In this document: positions 1 to 8,100 of the stretch, in pieces
Numbering within the stretch: position 1 is the first letter of the stretch
Layout of the letters: each line of letters starts with the position of its first letter
Assembly (NCBI GenBank): GCA_964487555.1
Contig: CAZART010000147.1
Location: 1-11,330, forward strand
Direction of reading: 5' to 3'
Length of the DNA stretch: 11,330 nucleotides
From: CAZART01 sp964487555
Lineage (GTDB): Bacteria; Bacteroidota; Rhodothermia; Rhodothermales; VXPQ01
Translations under genes and position numbers: made by a program
The notes under the pieces: generated by a model
What the model saw: only the letters and a program-made list of their open reading frames with translations
Told to the model about the DNA's origin: nothing
Database searches by the model: none

Positions 1-793
1 GCTCGCGGAAAAGAATGTTGACAGGATCGCCCTTTCGAATGCCGAGCAACTCGGAGGCGTTCCCGGCACGGACGGCAATCTCGAGGAATTCGCTGCTGTT
101 GATGTGGATGAGAGGCTCGCCTGTTTCGACGGCGCCGTACGTCCGGGATATTCCATCCAAAATCGCGTTACCGACAAAACACTTAATCGGCCTATCGGCC
201 CTTTTCTCATCCAACATTTCGCTGGAAATATTCGTGACGCAGTTGCCGAAATGATCGACGTGCACCACCCAGCCCTGGATGCCCTGTTCGTCCGACATGG
301 GAAGCGCCCAGTGCAGCGGCGTCAGGCGGTCGAGCTTACGTCCAAGCTCACAAAGCGGCTCGCCAAGCGAAAGATGCGCGGCCGCGGGGGCGAAGATGTC
401 GCGCCCGTGAAAGGACGTGCTGATATGATCGGTACGCCAGTATTTTCGGCGATCCAGAACGACCGATGCCTCGGGCTCGTCGTCGCCCAACAGCAGCGGG
501 AAAATACCATTGTCGGGCCCGACGAAATGATATCCGGCCGCATGGATGGCCACCGGAAAGCGGTCGGTTCCGACACCTGGATCGACGACGACGAGGTGAA
601 CGGTATCCGGCGGGTAGAAAAACGCGGCATCCCGCAGCACATAAGCGGCTTCCATTACGTCCTGCGGTGAAATATCATGGGCGATGTCGATGACGCGCGC
701 CTCCGGATTGATGCGGAGAATGACGCCTTTCATCGCCCCGACGTACGCGTCCTTCGTCCCGAAGTCGGTCGTCAGCGTAATTATTCGTGACAC
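1..793 (-). CDS. SAM hydrolase (S-adenosyl-L-methionine hydroxide adenosyltransferase, DUF62), C-terminus off the left edge
   Basis: The frame is open for 264 codons from a GTG at 793-791 to the window edge. No stop is reached, so a short C-terminal piece is missing (relatives are about 260-280 residues). Visible family motifs are TLTTDFG (7-12, SAM-binding Asp10), DIAHDISPQ (36-44), VVVDPGVGTDRF (68-79), GPDNG (92-96), SFHGRDIFAP (127-136) and the second-domain HVDHFGNCVTN (178-188). The Asp-Arg-His set described for this family maps to D71, R78 and H129 with conserved spacing. Known family chemistry is hydrolysis of SAM to adenosine and methionine, using the fold of the fluorinase/chlorinase enzymes. 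Halogenase activity is unlikely, since the D-R-H set is intact. The GTG start is chosen because an in-frame TGA lies 15 bases upstream (811-809) and the protein then begins exactly at the family's first strand. No Shine-Dalgarno is evident. It is divergent from the YraN gene. Confidence 0.93.
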   Translation of the reverse strand, partial: MSRIITLTTDFGTKDAYVGAMKGVILRINPEARVIDIAHDISPQDVMEAAYVLRDAAFFYPPDTVHLVVVDPGVGTDRFPVAIHAAGYHFVGPDNGIFPLLLGDDEPEASVVLDRRKYWRTDHISTSFHGRDIFAPAAAHLSLGEPLCELGRKLDRLTPLHWALPMSDEQGIQGWVVHVDHFGNCVTNISSEMLDEKRADRPIKCFVGNAILDGISRTYGAVETGEPLIHINSSEFLEIAVRAGNASELLGIRKGDPVNILFRE

Positions 794-999
794 AGCGTGA
801 AGCGAAGATCAGATGATGCAGGATGTCTGTATCGCGCGGGCAGCGTCGCGAGGTCGGCAGGATGGGTTCGCCAAAGTACAAATTACAATCTGAATGGACA
901 CAGGCCGGGGCATCCTCCAAATGGAATTCGAAAAGGCCGATTCGTGAGGCGTATACTGGATCCGAAGTCGCCCCGTTCGACGATAGATCATCCAACATC
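794..999. other. divergent intergenic region between SAM hydrolase and YraN genes
   Basis: About 206 bases separate the two divergent starts and must carry both promoters. The YraN frame stays open upstream to a possible start at 823, but that extension has no similarity to the family's N-terminus. The stretch is locally less GC-rich around 875-890 (aaagtacaaattacaatctg), the best candidate for promoter DNA. I could not match a clean Bacteroidota-type TAnnTTTG element at correct spacing. Confidence 0.35.
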
Positions 1000-1386
1000 A
1001 TGAGCACGAAGACGTTCGGCGATCGTGGAGAGGAGATTGCCGCTAAATATCTCGAGCGAAACGGATATCGGATACTGGACAGAAACTATCGATTCGAGCG
1101 GTCCGAGCTGGATCTTATCGCATCTTCGCCGGATGAGAAAGGGGGTGCGGGATCGGAGCTGGTTTTTGTGGAGGTGAAGATCCGATCGGGTTTAGGATTC
1201 GGCCGGCCCGAAGAGGCGGTTTCGGAAGCGAAGCGGCGGCATCTCGTCCGTGCCGCGCAGGCGTACCTACACGAGCGGCGGCTTGAGAAGGCGAGGTGTC
1301 GCTTCGACGTCATCAGCATCCTGCTTCGCGCCGCCAACGAGGAGCCTCAAATCGAGCACTTCGAACGTGCGTTCTGGGCGTACTGA
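1000..1386 (+). CDS. yraN: YraN/UPF0102 family putative nuclease-fold protein
   Basis: This 128-residue protein has the normal length for UPF0102. It shows the family pattern in order: FGDRGEEIAAKYLERNGY (6-23), RNYRFERSELDLIA (28-41), LVFVEVKIRS (54-63), a GRPEEAV..AKRRHLVRAAQAYL helix pair, and RFDVISI near the end. The E36-x-D38...E58-V-K60 arrangement is the restriction-endonuclease-like core of the family, here with S35 where many members have G. The cellular role is poorly defined; it is grouped with nucleases/Holliday-junction resolvase-like folds by structure. The ATG at 1000 is chosen over an in-frame ATG at 823 because the conserved domain starts six residues after it; no clear ribosome binding site is seen. 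The stop codon and the preceding ~17 bases are part of a tandem repeat that continues into the first N gap. Confidence 0.88.
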   Translation: MSTKTFGDRGEEIAAKYLERNGYRILDRNYRFERSELDLIASSPDEKGGAGSELVFVEVKIRSGLGFGRPEEAVSEAKRRHLVRAAQAYLHERRLEKARCRFDVISILLRAANEEPQIEHFERAFWAY

Positions 1387-1528
1387 TCCGGCGCGCGTTC
1401 CGGGNNNNNNNNNNNNNNNNNNNNNNNNNNNNNNNNNNNNNNNNNNNNNNNNNNNNNNNNNNNNNNNNNNNNNNNNNNNNNNNNNNNNNNNNNNNNNNNN
1501 NNNNGCGCGTTCCGGGGTACTGATCCGG
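1367..1528. repeat. 24-25 bp tandem repeat seeded by the 3' end of the YraN gene, interrupted by an N gap
   Basis: Copy 0 (1367-1391, 25 bp) is the end of the YraN coding sequence, its TGA stop and five following bases. Copy 1 starts at 1393 (gcgcgttccggg) and runs into the N run at 1405. The last copy is 1505-1528, with the same gcgcgttccgggg followed by tactgatccgg. Copy 0 differs from the last copy by two substitutions and one or two indel positions. Because the same unit flanks both sides of the gap, the unresolved bases are probably more copies. The number of copies cannot be known from this sequence. Confidence 0.75.
1405..1504. other. assembly gap 1 (100 N)
   Basis: Exactly 100 Ns, a conventional placeholder for a gap of unknown size. 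It lies inside the tandem repeat following the YraN stop codon. The sequence to the right (1529-1638), before the next gene, holds only a weak 7-bp hairpin (1533-1550, loop cagg, no T-run) and no recognisable gene. Confidence 0.95.
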
Positions 1529-1638
1529 AATGATTCTTTCAGGAAAGAGTGTCCGAAGATGCACCCGATTGTGCGTGGCGTCGTAACGGAGACGAATCGG
1601 CCGATCGGTCGCGTAATCAGCCGTTTCCATCTAAGTAG

Positions 1639-2618
1639 ATGTCCAATTCGGTGATCACCCTGCGCACACTATTCTCGTCAGCTCCGGCCATCATGCGTGC
1701 TATCGCTTCCTCCCACGTCGTATTTCTCACCATCTGGATGGCCCTGAGTACCTGGTCGCTATGGTCCAGCGAGCCGGCGCGCGCTCAGCAGGGTCAGGGC
1801 ATCATGTTGGTGACCGATTGGCCGGATGAGGAGACGAAACGGACGGGCAGGTTCGAAATCTTCCCGTTCATCGACACGCTCAGCATCGCCTATCGTTATC
1901 GCGAGATCGAGCGTCGCCCGGATCTGTCGATCGTTCTCGAATGGACGCCCGGCCGCGACGCCATCTATCAGGGGAGGCGGGTAGCGTTCGGGGAGATCGA
2001 CGGCGTTCCCGCGATGGTCGGGCTGCACCTTTCTGCGGATGTCGTTTCCGGCGGATCGCGCGTGGCCGAATTCTCGCTCATCGTGGATTCGATGGTGGTG
2101 GAGGCAAGCCCCGACCTCATCCGTATCGATCTGCCGGACCTCGGTTGGGATAACATTTTCGTGAATACGCCGGGGGACGTCGCGCGCGAGATCTTCAGAG
2201 CCGGTTTCGATCTTCAAAATGCTACGATCGTCGGTGCCGGCTTCGCCCTATTTGAGGAGGGGCGGCAGATTGCCGACGCGGCTGTGCAGAAGCGTCCGGC
2301 CAAAGATGGTCGACGTCCGCCACACGTCGGTCCCCGGCGCCCGCGCAATGTCTCGATCTACAGGCGTCCCGGCTATCTCGACATCGGCTTTGATTTGTTC
2401 TGGTTGATCGGCTCCGGACATCGCCGGGTCCGATCTGCGAACGACGGTCCGCGCGAGAATATCGGGCGCGGATCGCTTGGCGGTGCTCCTCGCAGCCGTT
2501 CGGGGCGCACCGGAGGCGACGTCGATCGCGGCCGGTCCGGTTCGGCGGGATCCGCCGAGAACGGGGGAGGCCGAACGGCTCGTGGCAGCGATGGTGCGCT
2601 CGCCGGCGGGAGGGATGA
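1639..2618 (+). CDS. probable exported protein of unknown function; 3' part frame-shifted and truncated by assembly gap
   Basis: I do not recognise a family. The frame from the ATG at 1639 has a basic N-terminus, a hydrophobic segment (about residues 26-42, HVVFLTIWMALSTWSLW) and an ARAQ-type cleavage site near residue 50, so export is likely. An internal ATG at 1693 (residue 19) gives a more compact signal peptide and may be the true start; neither has a ribosome binding site. The mature part is an acidic, beta-rich sequence (RFEIFPFIDTLSIAYRYRE, then FSLIVDSMVVEASPDLIRID). From about 2400 the same frame becomes Gly/Arg/Ser-rich and loses strong GC at third positions. The +1 frame from about 2408 (SAPDIAGSDLRTTV..., DRLAVLLAAVRGAPEAT) then looks like the real coding frame up to the N gap. 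A sequencing/assembly indel or a genuine frameshift near 2395-2410 is therefore likely. The C-terminus is lost in the gap. Confidence 0.55.
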
Positions 2619-2718
2619 NNNNNNNNNNNNNNNNNNNNNNNNNNNNNNNNNNNNNNNNNNNNNNNNNNNNNNNNNNNNNNNNNNNNNNNNNNNNNNNNNN
2701 NNNNNNNNNNNNNNNNNN
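2619..2718. other. assembly gap 2 (100 N)
   Basis: Exactly 100 Ns. The right flank is the 38-bp tandem array; the left flank (ending cgggagggatga) shows no copy of that unit. The array therefore extends an unknown distance into the gap, and the end of the exported protein gene is hidden in it. Confidence 0.95.
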
Positions 2719-2720
2719 TT

Positions 2721-2947
2721 TCGGATCGCCCGCAGAGTGGCGGGATCCAGGGGGCTTCTCGGATCGCCCGCAGAGTGGCGGGATCCAGGGGCTTTTCGGA
2801 TCGCCCGCAGAGTGGCGGGATCCAGGGGGCTTCTCGGATCGCCCGCAGCGTGGCGGGATCCAGGGGGCTTCTCGGATCGCCTCCAGAGTGGTGGGATCTA
2901 GGTGGCTTCTCGGATCGCCTCCAGAGTGGTGGAATCCTCAAGGCTCG
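2721..2947. repeat. 38-bp tandem array, six contiguous units, seeded by the 3' end of the CoA-synthetase gene
   Basis: Units start at 2721, 2759, 2796, 2834, 2872 and 2910, each beginning tcggatcgcc; the second is 37 bp (one G fewer), the others 38. Units 1-4 are almost identical to each other. Unit 5 spans the synthetase stop codon (2898-2900), and unit 6 lies wholly inside its coding sequence, encoding the ...LEDSTTLEAIR end. Units 1-4 can each fold as GGAT + 2-nt bulge + CCCGC, loop of 6, GCGGG + ATCC (2723-2748 in unit 1), and each carries a GGATCC. The single internal change in unit 4 (a to c) falls in the loop. There are no spacers, so this is not CRISPR. The partial unit before 2721 (tt) continues into the gap. 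Confidence 0.9.
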
Positions 2948-4886
2948 ATATGTCGCCAGGCTCCTGGCCGAGGTACGTGGCACGGATGACGCGCCGCATC
3001 ACTTTCGCGTTCCGCGTTTTCGGGAGGGCCGCCACGAACTTAATCTCGCGTGGTCGAAGCGGCTTGCCGAGCTCGTCGGTGACCCGCCGGATTAGCGACT
3101 GGCGCAGCTCTTCCGATGAGTCGACGTCGGACTTCAGCACCACGAACGCCACCAGCTCCTGGCCCTTTATATCGTGCGGGATGCCGATGGCGGCACTTTC
3201 CGCCACGGCCTCATGCGCATTCAGTAGCGCCTCCACCTCGGCCGGTCCCAGGCGTTTGCCCGCGACTTTGATCGTGTCGTCACTCCGACCGAGAATGTAC
3301 CAGAGATCGTCGTCGTCGATGGCCGCGAAATCGCCATGCACCCAGACATTCTCCAGACGGCTCCAGTACGTTTCTAAATACCGCGCTTCGTCATTCCAGA
3401 ATCCGCGCGTCATGCCGATCCAGGGTTTCCGGATGACGAGCTCCCCGACCTCGCCCCGGACGGACGCCCCCGCTTCATCCACGACGTCCGCAGCCATCCC
3501 CGGGACGGGACCCGAAAAGGCGCACGGCTTGAGCGGCTGGAAAAAATTGCCGCACAGGATGCCGCCGCTGATCTCGGTTCCACCCGAATAATTCAGAATG
3601 GGCTTGCGACGGTCTAGAACGTTTTCGAAGAGCCACATCCACGATTCGGGATCCCACGGACTGCCGGTCGATCCGATGGCGCGGAGACGTGAGACGTCGT
3701 GCTTCCGGATCGGATCGACACCGTGGGTTTTCAACGTGCGAATTAACGTAGGGGAGATGCCGAGATGGGTCACTTCGTGGTCGTCGACGAGCTGCCAGAG
3801 GCGATCTACGTCGGGATAGTCGGGCGCGCCGTCGTAGAAAACCATGGTCGCTCCGATGCAAAGCGTGCCGAAGACGAGCCACGGGCCCATCATCCATCCC
3901 ATATCCGACATCCAGTACATGCATTCGCCCGGCTTCAGGTCCATACAGTGATACATGTCCTGAGCGCCTTTCACCGGGAATCCGCAATGCGTATGGATGG
4001 CGCCCTTGGGCCTGCCGGTCGTTCCGCTCGTATAGATGAGCATCACGACGTCCTCGGCGGACGTACGCTCGGTCTCGGCCTCGTCGGACTGACGAGGTAT
4101 GAGATCATGCCACCAATGATCGCGTCCGCTGGTAAGGGGTGCCTCTTCCGTCATCTCGACGCGCTGGTGAACGATGACGTGTTTGATGGTAGGAACCTCG
4201 ACGAGAGCCTCATCGGCCGTGATCTTCATGTTGACGACCTCGCCGCGGCGGTACGCGCCGTTGGATGTGACGAGCGCCTTCGCGCCTGCGTCCTTAAGCC
4301 GCATCGCGATGGCCCCGGGTCCGTATCCCGAGAAAAGCGGGAGGATGATGCCTCCGATCTTGGCGACGGCGAGGAAGGCCGCGCACAGCTCCGGGGTCAT
4401 CGGCATGTAAAGGCCGACGGCATCGCCCTTGCCCAAACCGAGCTCACGCAGCGCGTTGGCGCAGCGGCAAACCTCCCGATGCAGCTCTGCGTAGGTTAGC
4501 GTAACGGATCTGCCGTCCTCGCCCTCCCACCGAAGTGCCGTGCGGTCGCGTACCTCGGTACGCTGCCACTTGTCGAGGAGATTGTGGACAATGTTCATCT
4601 CTCCGTCGACGCACCAGACGGGGAACTGGAGGCCGCGGCTTAAGTCGACGATGCTTTTGTACGACGTATAGAATTCGATGCCGAGATCTTTCAGCGCCGC
4701 GTCCCAGAACCAGGCCACGTCGTCGATGGAACGACGCATCAGCTCGTCGAACGAAGCGATGCCGTGTCCCCGCATGAAGCGGGTGAGATTGCTGTTTGAC
4801 ATCGATTCCTTTGTAGGGTGCCAGACAACGTCCTGTCCGAATGGAAAGCTGCTGTCACGAGTGCGTTCGCCGTTGATGTCGCGCAT
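2898..4886 (-). CDS. AMP-forming acyl-CoA synthetase, acetyl-CoA synthetase-like (ANL superfamily)
   Basis: A 662-residue adenylate-forming ligase of acetyl/propionyl-CoA synthetase length. Visible motifs are the N-terminal cap (TRFMRGHGIASFDELMRRS, 35-53), the ATP loop YTSGTTGRPKG (285-295), SGGTE (434-438), HGDFAAIDDDDLWYILGR (517-534) and the hinge/C-domain DDTIKVAGKRLGPAEVE (536-552). The catalytic Lys motif is LPKTRNAK with K628. The known reaction is carboxylate + ATP + CoA to acyl-CoA + AMP + PPi in the cytosol. The substrate cannot be fixed from sequence: acetate, propionate and acetoacetate are all possible, so no symbol is given. The ATG at 4886 is preferred over an ATG at 4802 (with AAAGGA upstream), because the intervening VVWHP segment resembles the conserved start of relatives. 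A10 is NAK rather than the usual SGK, with the lysine retained. The last codons and stop lie in the 38-bp tandem array. Confidence 0.9.
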   Translation of the reverse strand: MRDINGERTRDSSFPFGQDVVWHPTKESMSNSNLTRFMRGHGIASFDELMRRSIDDVAWFWDAALKDLGIEFYTSYKSIVDLSRGLQFPVWCVDGEMNIVHNLLDKWQRTEVRDRTALRWEGEDGRSVTLTYAELHREVCRCANALRELGLGKGDAVGLYMPMTPELCAAFLAVAKIGGIILPLFSGYGPGAIAMRLKDAGAKALVTSNGAYRRGEVVNMKITADEALVEVPTIKHVIVHQRVEMTEEAPLTSGRDHWWHDLIPRQSDEAETERTSAEDVVMLIYTSGTTGRPKGAIHTHCGFPVKGAQDMYHCMDLKPGECMYWMSDMGWMMGPWLVFGTLCIGATMVFYDGAPDYPDVDRLWQLVDDHEVTHLGISPTLIRTLKTHGVDPIRKHDVSRLRAIGSTGSPWDPESWMWLFENVLDRRKPILNYSGGTEISGGILCGNFFQPLKPCAFSGPVPGMAADVVDEAGASVRGEVGELVIRKPWIGMTRGFWNDEARYLETYWSRLENVWVHGDFAAIDDDDLWYILGRSDDTIKVAGKRLGPAEVEALLNAHEAVAESAAIGIPHDIKGQELVAFVVLKSDVDSSEELRQSLIRRVTDELGKPLRPREIKFVAALPKTRNAKVMRRVIRATYLGQEPGDISSLEDSTTLEAIREAT

Positions 4887-4936
4887 ACCTGAAATGGTCC
4901 AGTATTTGAGTAGACGGCACCGAGACCGACGCCCGC

Positions 4937-4992
4937 CCCGTCAATGAAGTCACCGTCCCGTCAATGAAGCCACCACCGTGCCGCCAATGAAG
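4937..4992. repeat. short degenerate tandem repeat (20-23 bp) in a divergent promoter region
   Basis: Three successive units: 4937-4956 (cccgtcaatgaagtcaccgt), 4957-4979 (the same with a 3-bp insertion in the second half) and 4980-4992 (gccgccaatgaag), the last cut by the third N gap. Each carries the core caatgaag. The right side of the gap (gtaaccaggg...) shows no copy. The region separates the divergent CoA synthetase and metallopeptidase-like genes. Confidence 0.7.
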
Positions 4993-5092
4993 NNNNNNNN
5001 NNNNNNNNNNNNNNNNNNNNNNNNNNNNNNNNNNNNNNNNNNNNNNNNNNNNNNNNNNNNNNNNNNNNNNNNNNNNNNNNNNNNNNNNNNNN
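4993..5092. other. assembly gap 3 (100 N)
   Basis: Exactly 100 Ns, entered from the left by the 20-23 bp repeat. The promoters of both flanking divergent genes probably lie here or just beside it, so neither could be read. Confidence 0.95.
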
Positions 5093-5109
5093 GTAACCAG
5101 GGATTGAAT

Positions 5110-5114
5110 AGGAG
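5110..5114 (+). promoter_or_regulatory. Shine-Dalgarno that sets the start of the secreted peptidase-like gene
   Basis: AGGAG followed by five bases (tgaga) and ATG at 5120. A GTG at 5114 is in the same frame but overlaps the AGGAG itself, so the ATG at 5120 is the better start. Confidence 0.75.
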
Positions 5115-5119
5115 TGAGA

Positions 5120-8100
5120 ATGACTGTGGATGTTCGAGAGCGCCTCGACGATATCTGTTCGGCCGGCCGGCCGTTCGGCCGAAAAGCGTGTACCTGCCTG
5201 ATGGCGGTCGTGATGGTGGGGATGACCGTGGTGCCCGGCGTCGTGGCGCAGGTCTCGAGATCGGGGGCGGTGCCGCATTACATTACGGGGCTGAAGCAGG
5301 TGGCGCCGGATGCGGCGGCGGTTTACTGTGCGGCTGTTTCGACCGACGGCCCTGGGCGGCGGGAGGCGGAGGCGATTAACCGGCTGGCCCGTGAGGTATT
5401 CGGCGAGGATGCCGACGGGGTCGGCGTGCCACTCAAGAATTCGGACCGATTTGTCGCGCCGCGAATCGGAGCCGGTAAGCGGGGCCAGGCGGCGCCCTTC
5501 GAGATCGAATACACCGGCTTTTCCCCGGAAGCCAAAACCGCCTTTCAGTACGCCGTCGATGTGTGGAGTGCGCTGGTTGAATCGTCCGTTCCGATTCGAA
5601 TCGAGGCGTCATGGACGTCGCTCGACGACGGCGTGCTGGGAAGTGCGGGTCCCGACATCCTGCATGGCGATTTCGGCTTCGGTGAGCCCGACACGTGGTA
5701 TCCGTCCTCGCTGGCCAATGCGCTCGCCGGCGCCGACCTGAGCACCGAATCGGTCGATATCGTCGCCAACTTCAACAGTGATTTCGAGGCGTGGTATTTC
5801 GGGCTGGACGGCAACACACCACCAGGTGAAATCGACTTCGTCACGGTGGTCATGCATGAAATAGGTCATGGCCTGGGGTTCTTCGGAACGATGAACGTCG
5901 ACGACGGGACAGGCAGCGCGGAATGCGACGGCCTTCAGGGAAATGGATGCTGGGGCTTCGAATCGCATCCTGATATGGCCGACATCTTTGAGCGATTTGC
6001 CGAAGATTTGAACGGTAATCTGCTGATCGATACGAACATTTATCCGAATCCGTCGAGCGAGCTCGGCGACGTGCTGATCGGCGCCGACGTGTATTTCGAC
6101 GGAGCGGCGGCCGTCGACGCATTCGGCGATCGTCCGCCGCTCTATGCTCCGTTCATGTGGAACGGGGGATCGAGCTTTTCTCACCTCGATGAGGCTTCCT
6201 TTCCGCCCGGAGATCCGAGCTCGCTCATGACGCCGTCGGTTTCCGCCTCGGAGGCTATCCACGACCCGGGTCCGGTCGGATGCGGCATTTTCGCGGACAT
6301 GGGCTGGACGACGACGGTGGACTGTGGCTTCGGGGTCATCCCGGAAACGCCGTCGATCCCGGTTCCGATCTCGCCGGAGAACGACGCGACGGACGTTCCT
6401 GTCGACGTCACGCTTTCCTGGGAAGAGGCGCAGCAAGCCGATGCCTACTCGCTGGAGATCGCACGCACGGCGTCGTTTGCCACGCCGGAGGTGTCGGTAT
6501 CCGGCATCGAGGAGACGTCCTATTCGGTAGAGGGTCTTCAGAACGATACGGAGTACTACTGGCACGTTCGCGCCACGAATGCACAGAGCACGAGTGCGTA
6601 TTCGACGACGTATCGTTTCGTCACGACGTCGGCGCCGCCGGCTGCGCCGGCGCTGATTGCACCTGAGGACGGCGCAGGCAGCCTTCCCACGACCGTCCTG
6701 CTCGACTGGCAGGCCGTGGAGAATGCGGATGAATATGTCGTCGAAGTGGACACGACCGCGGAATTTGCCGCTCCGGTTTTCCGGCTGACGGTGAGCGAGG
6801 CGGCCGTTGAGCTTATGGGTCTCGGCAATGAGCGCACGTACTTCTGGCGGGTGCGGGGTCGGAGCAACGGGGAGACCGGCGAGTGGTCGAACACGTGGGC
6901 ATTCACGACCATTGTCGCGCTTCCGGCGCCGCCGCAGCTCGCGACGCCGGAGGACGGGGACACCAGCGTCAGCGTGGATGTCGAGCTGGTGTGGAACAGC
7001 GCCGCACGAGCGGACCGGTACGAGGTGGTCGTGGCGTCCGATTCGACGTTCAAGTCGATCGTCGCCGACTCCGCGCTTGCGGATACCAGCTTCACCGCGG
7101 CGCCGCTGGAGAACAACGTCCGGTATTACTGGAGAGTGCGCGGAATCAACAGCGCAGGTTCCGGAGCCTGGTCGGCCGTCTTCGAGTTCGAGACGATGAT
7201 CGCCGCACCGGCCGTCCCGCGCCTGAAGACGCCCGAAAACGCCGCGAGGGACGTTCCAGTGGAGGTGACGTTTACGTGGCAGGCGGCCGTGGGTGCCGCC
7301 GGGTATGAGCTCGAGGTGTCTACGACGCTGAACTTCGAGGATCCGGTGTTGAGCGTATCGGATATCGACACGACGGCGCTAACCGTCGAAGATCTCGAGC
7401 ATGACACGCAATATTTCTGGCGAGTTCGGGCATTCAATCAGGCCGGCCGAAGCGTATTTACGAGTCCGTTTACGTTTTTCACCCGCGTTGCTCCGCCGGG
7501 TGGCGTTCCGCTGCCGGCGTCGCCGGTCAGTGGAGCAACAGCATTGGACACCAGCATCACGCTGGCCTGGAATGCGGTGACCGGCGCCGACGGCTACCGG
7601 GTGCAGGTGGGCACGGACTCCACGTTTACCGACGGCCTCACCGTAGATTCTACGGTGTCGGGGAGGTCGCTGGCGATCGACGGCCTGGAGACCGAAACCC
7701 GCTACTTCTGGCACGTGAGCGCGATGAATGCCGGCGGGCAGGGGCCGTGGTCGTCGACGTTCGACTTCACGACGCAGATCGCCCCCCCCGGCGCCGCCCC
7801 GATGCAGGGCACGCCGCCGGATGATGCCACCGACCTGGACCGTTCTATCCAACTGGAGTGGGACGCCGTCGATTCCGCGGAGCGGTACGAGCTGGTCGTC
7901 TCGCGCGATTCAACGTTTGTCGAGACCATATTGGCGCGGCAGGACGTTCAGGCAACGTCGTTTACCATCTCGGAACTGGACTATGAGACGACGTATTTCT
8001 GGCGGGTTCGTGCGTTGAATGCAGGGGGTGAGGGTCCCTGGTCGGACGTTCGCCGCTTTACCACGAAGGCGGAGCCGTCCGACGTTGCGACCGACGAGAC

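Noticed and set aside
104..670. plus-strand open frame antisense to the SAM hydrolase
   Set aside because: The minus strand holds every SAM hydrolase motif; the plus frame is a shadow.
823..999. N-terminal extension of the YraN protein from an ATG at 823
   Set aside because: The UPF0102 domain starts right after the ATG at 1000, and the 59 extra residues have no family similarity and odd composition.
1533..1550. rho-independent terminator after YraN
   Set aside because: The hairpin has only seven pairs including one G-T, is AT-rich and has no following T-run.
2721..2947. CRISPR array
   Set aside because: The units are contiguous with no unique spacers between them, the period is one 38-bp unit, and no cas gene is present; it is a plain tandem repeat.
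2222..2983. 253-codon minus-strand open frame across the 38-bp array and gap
   Set aside because: It reads through 34 unknown codons, changes phase on every 38-bp unit and overlaps coding sequence on both sides; it is open because the repeat lacks stops.
5609..6565. 318-codon minus-strand open frame
   Set aside because: It is antisense to the metallopeptidase-like domain, Arg-rich and without recognisable motifs; typical of a GC-rich shadow frame.
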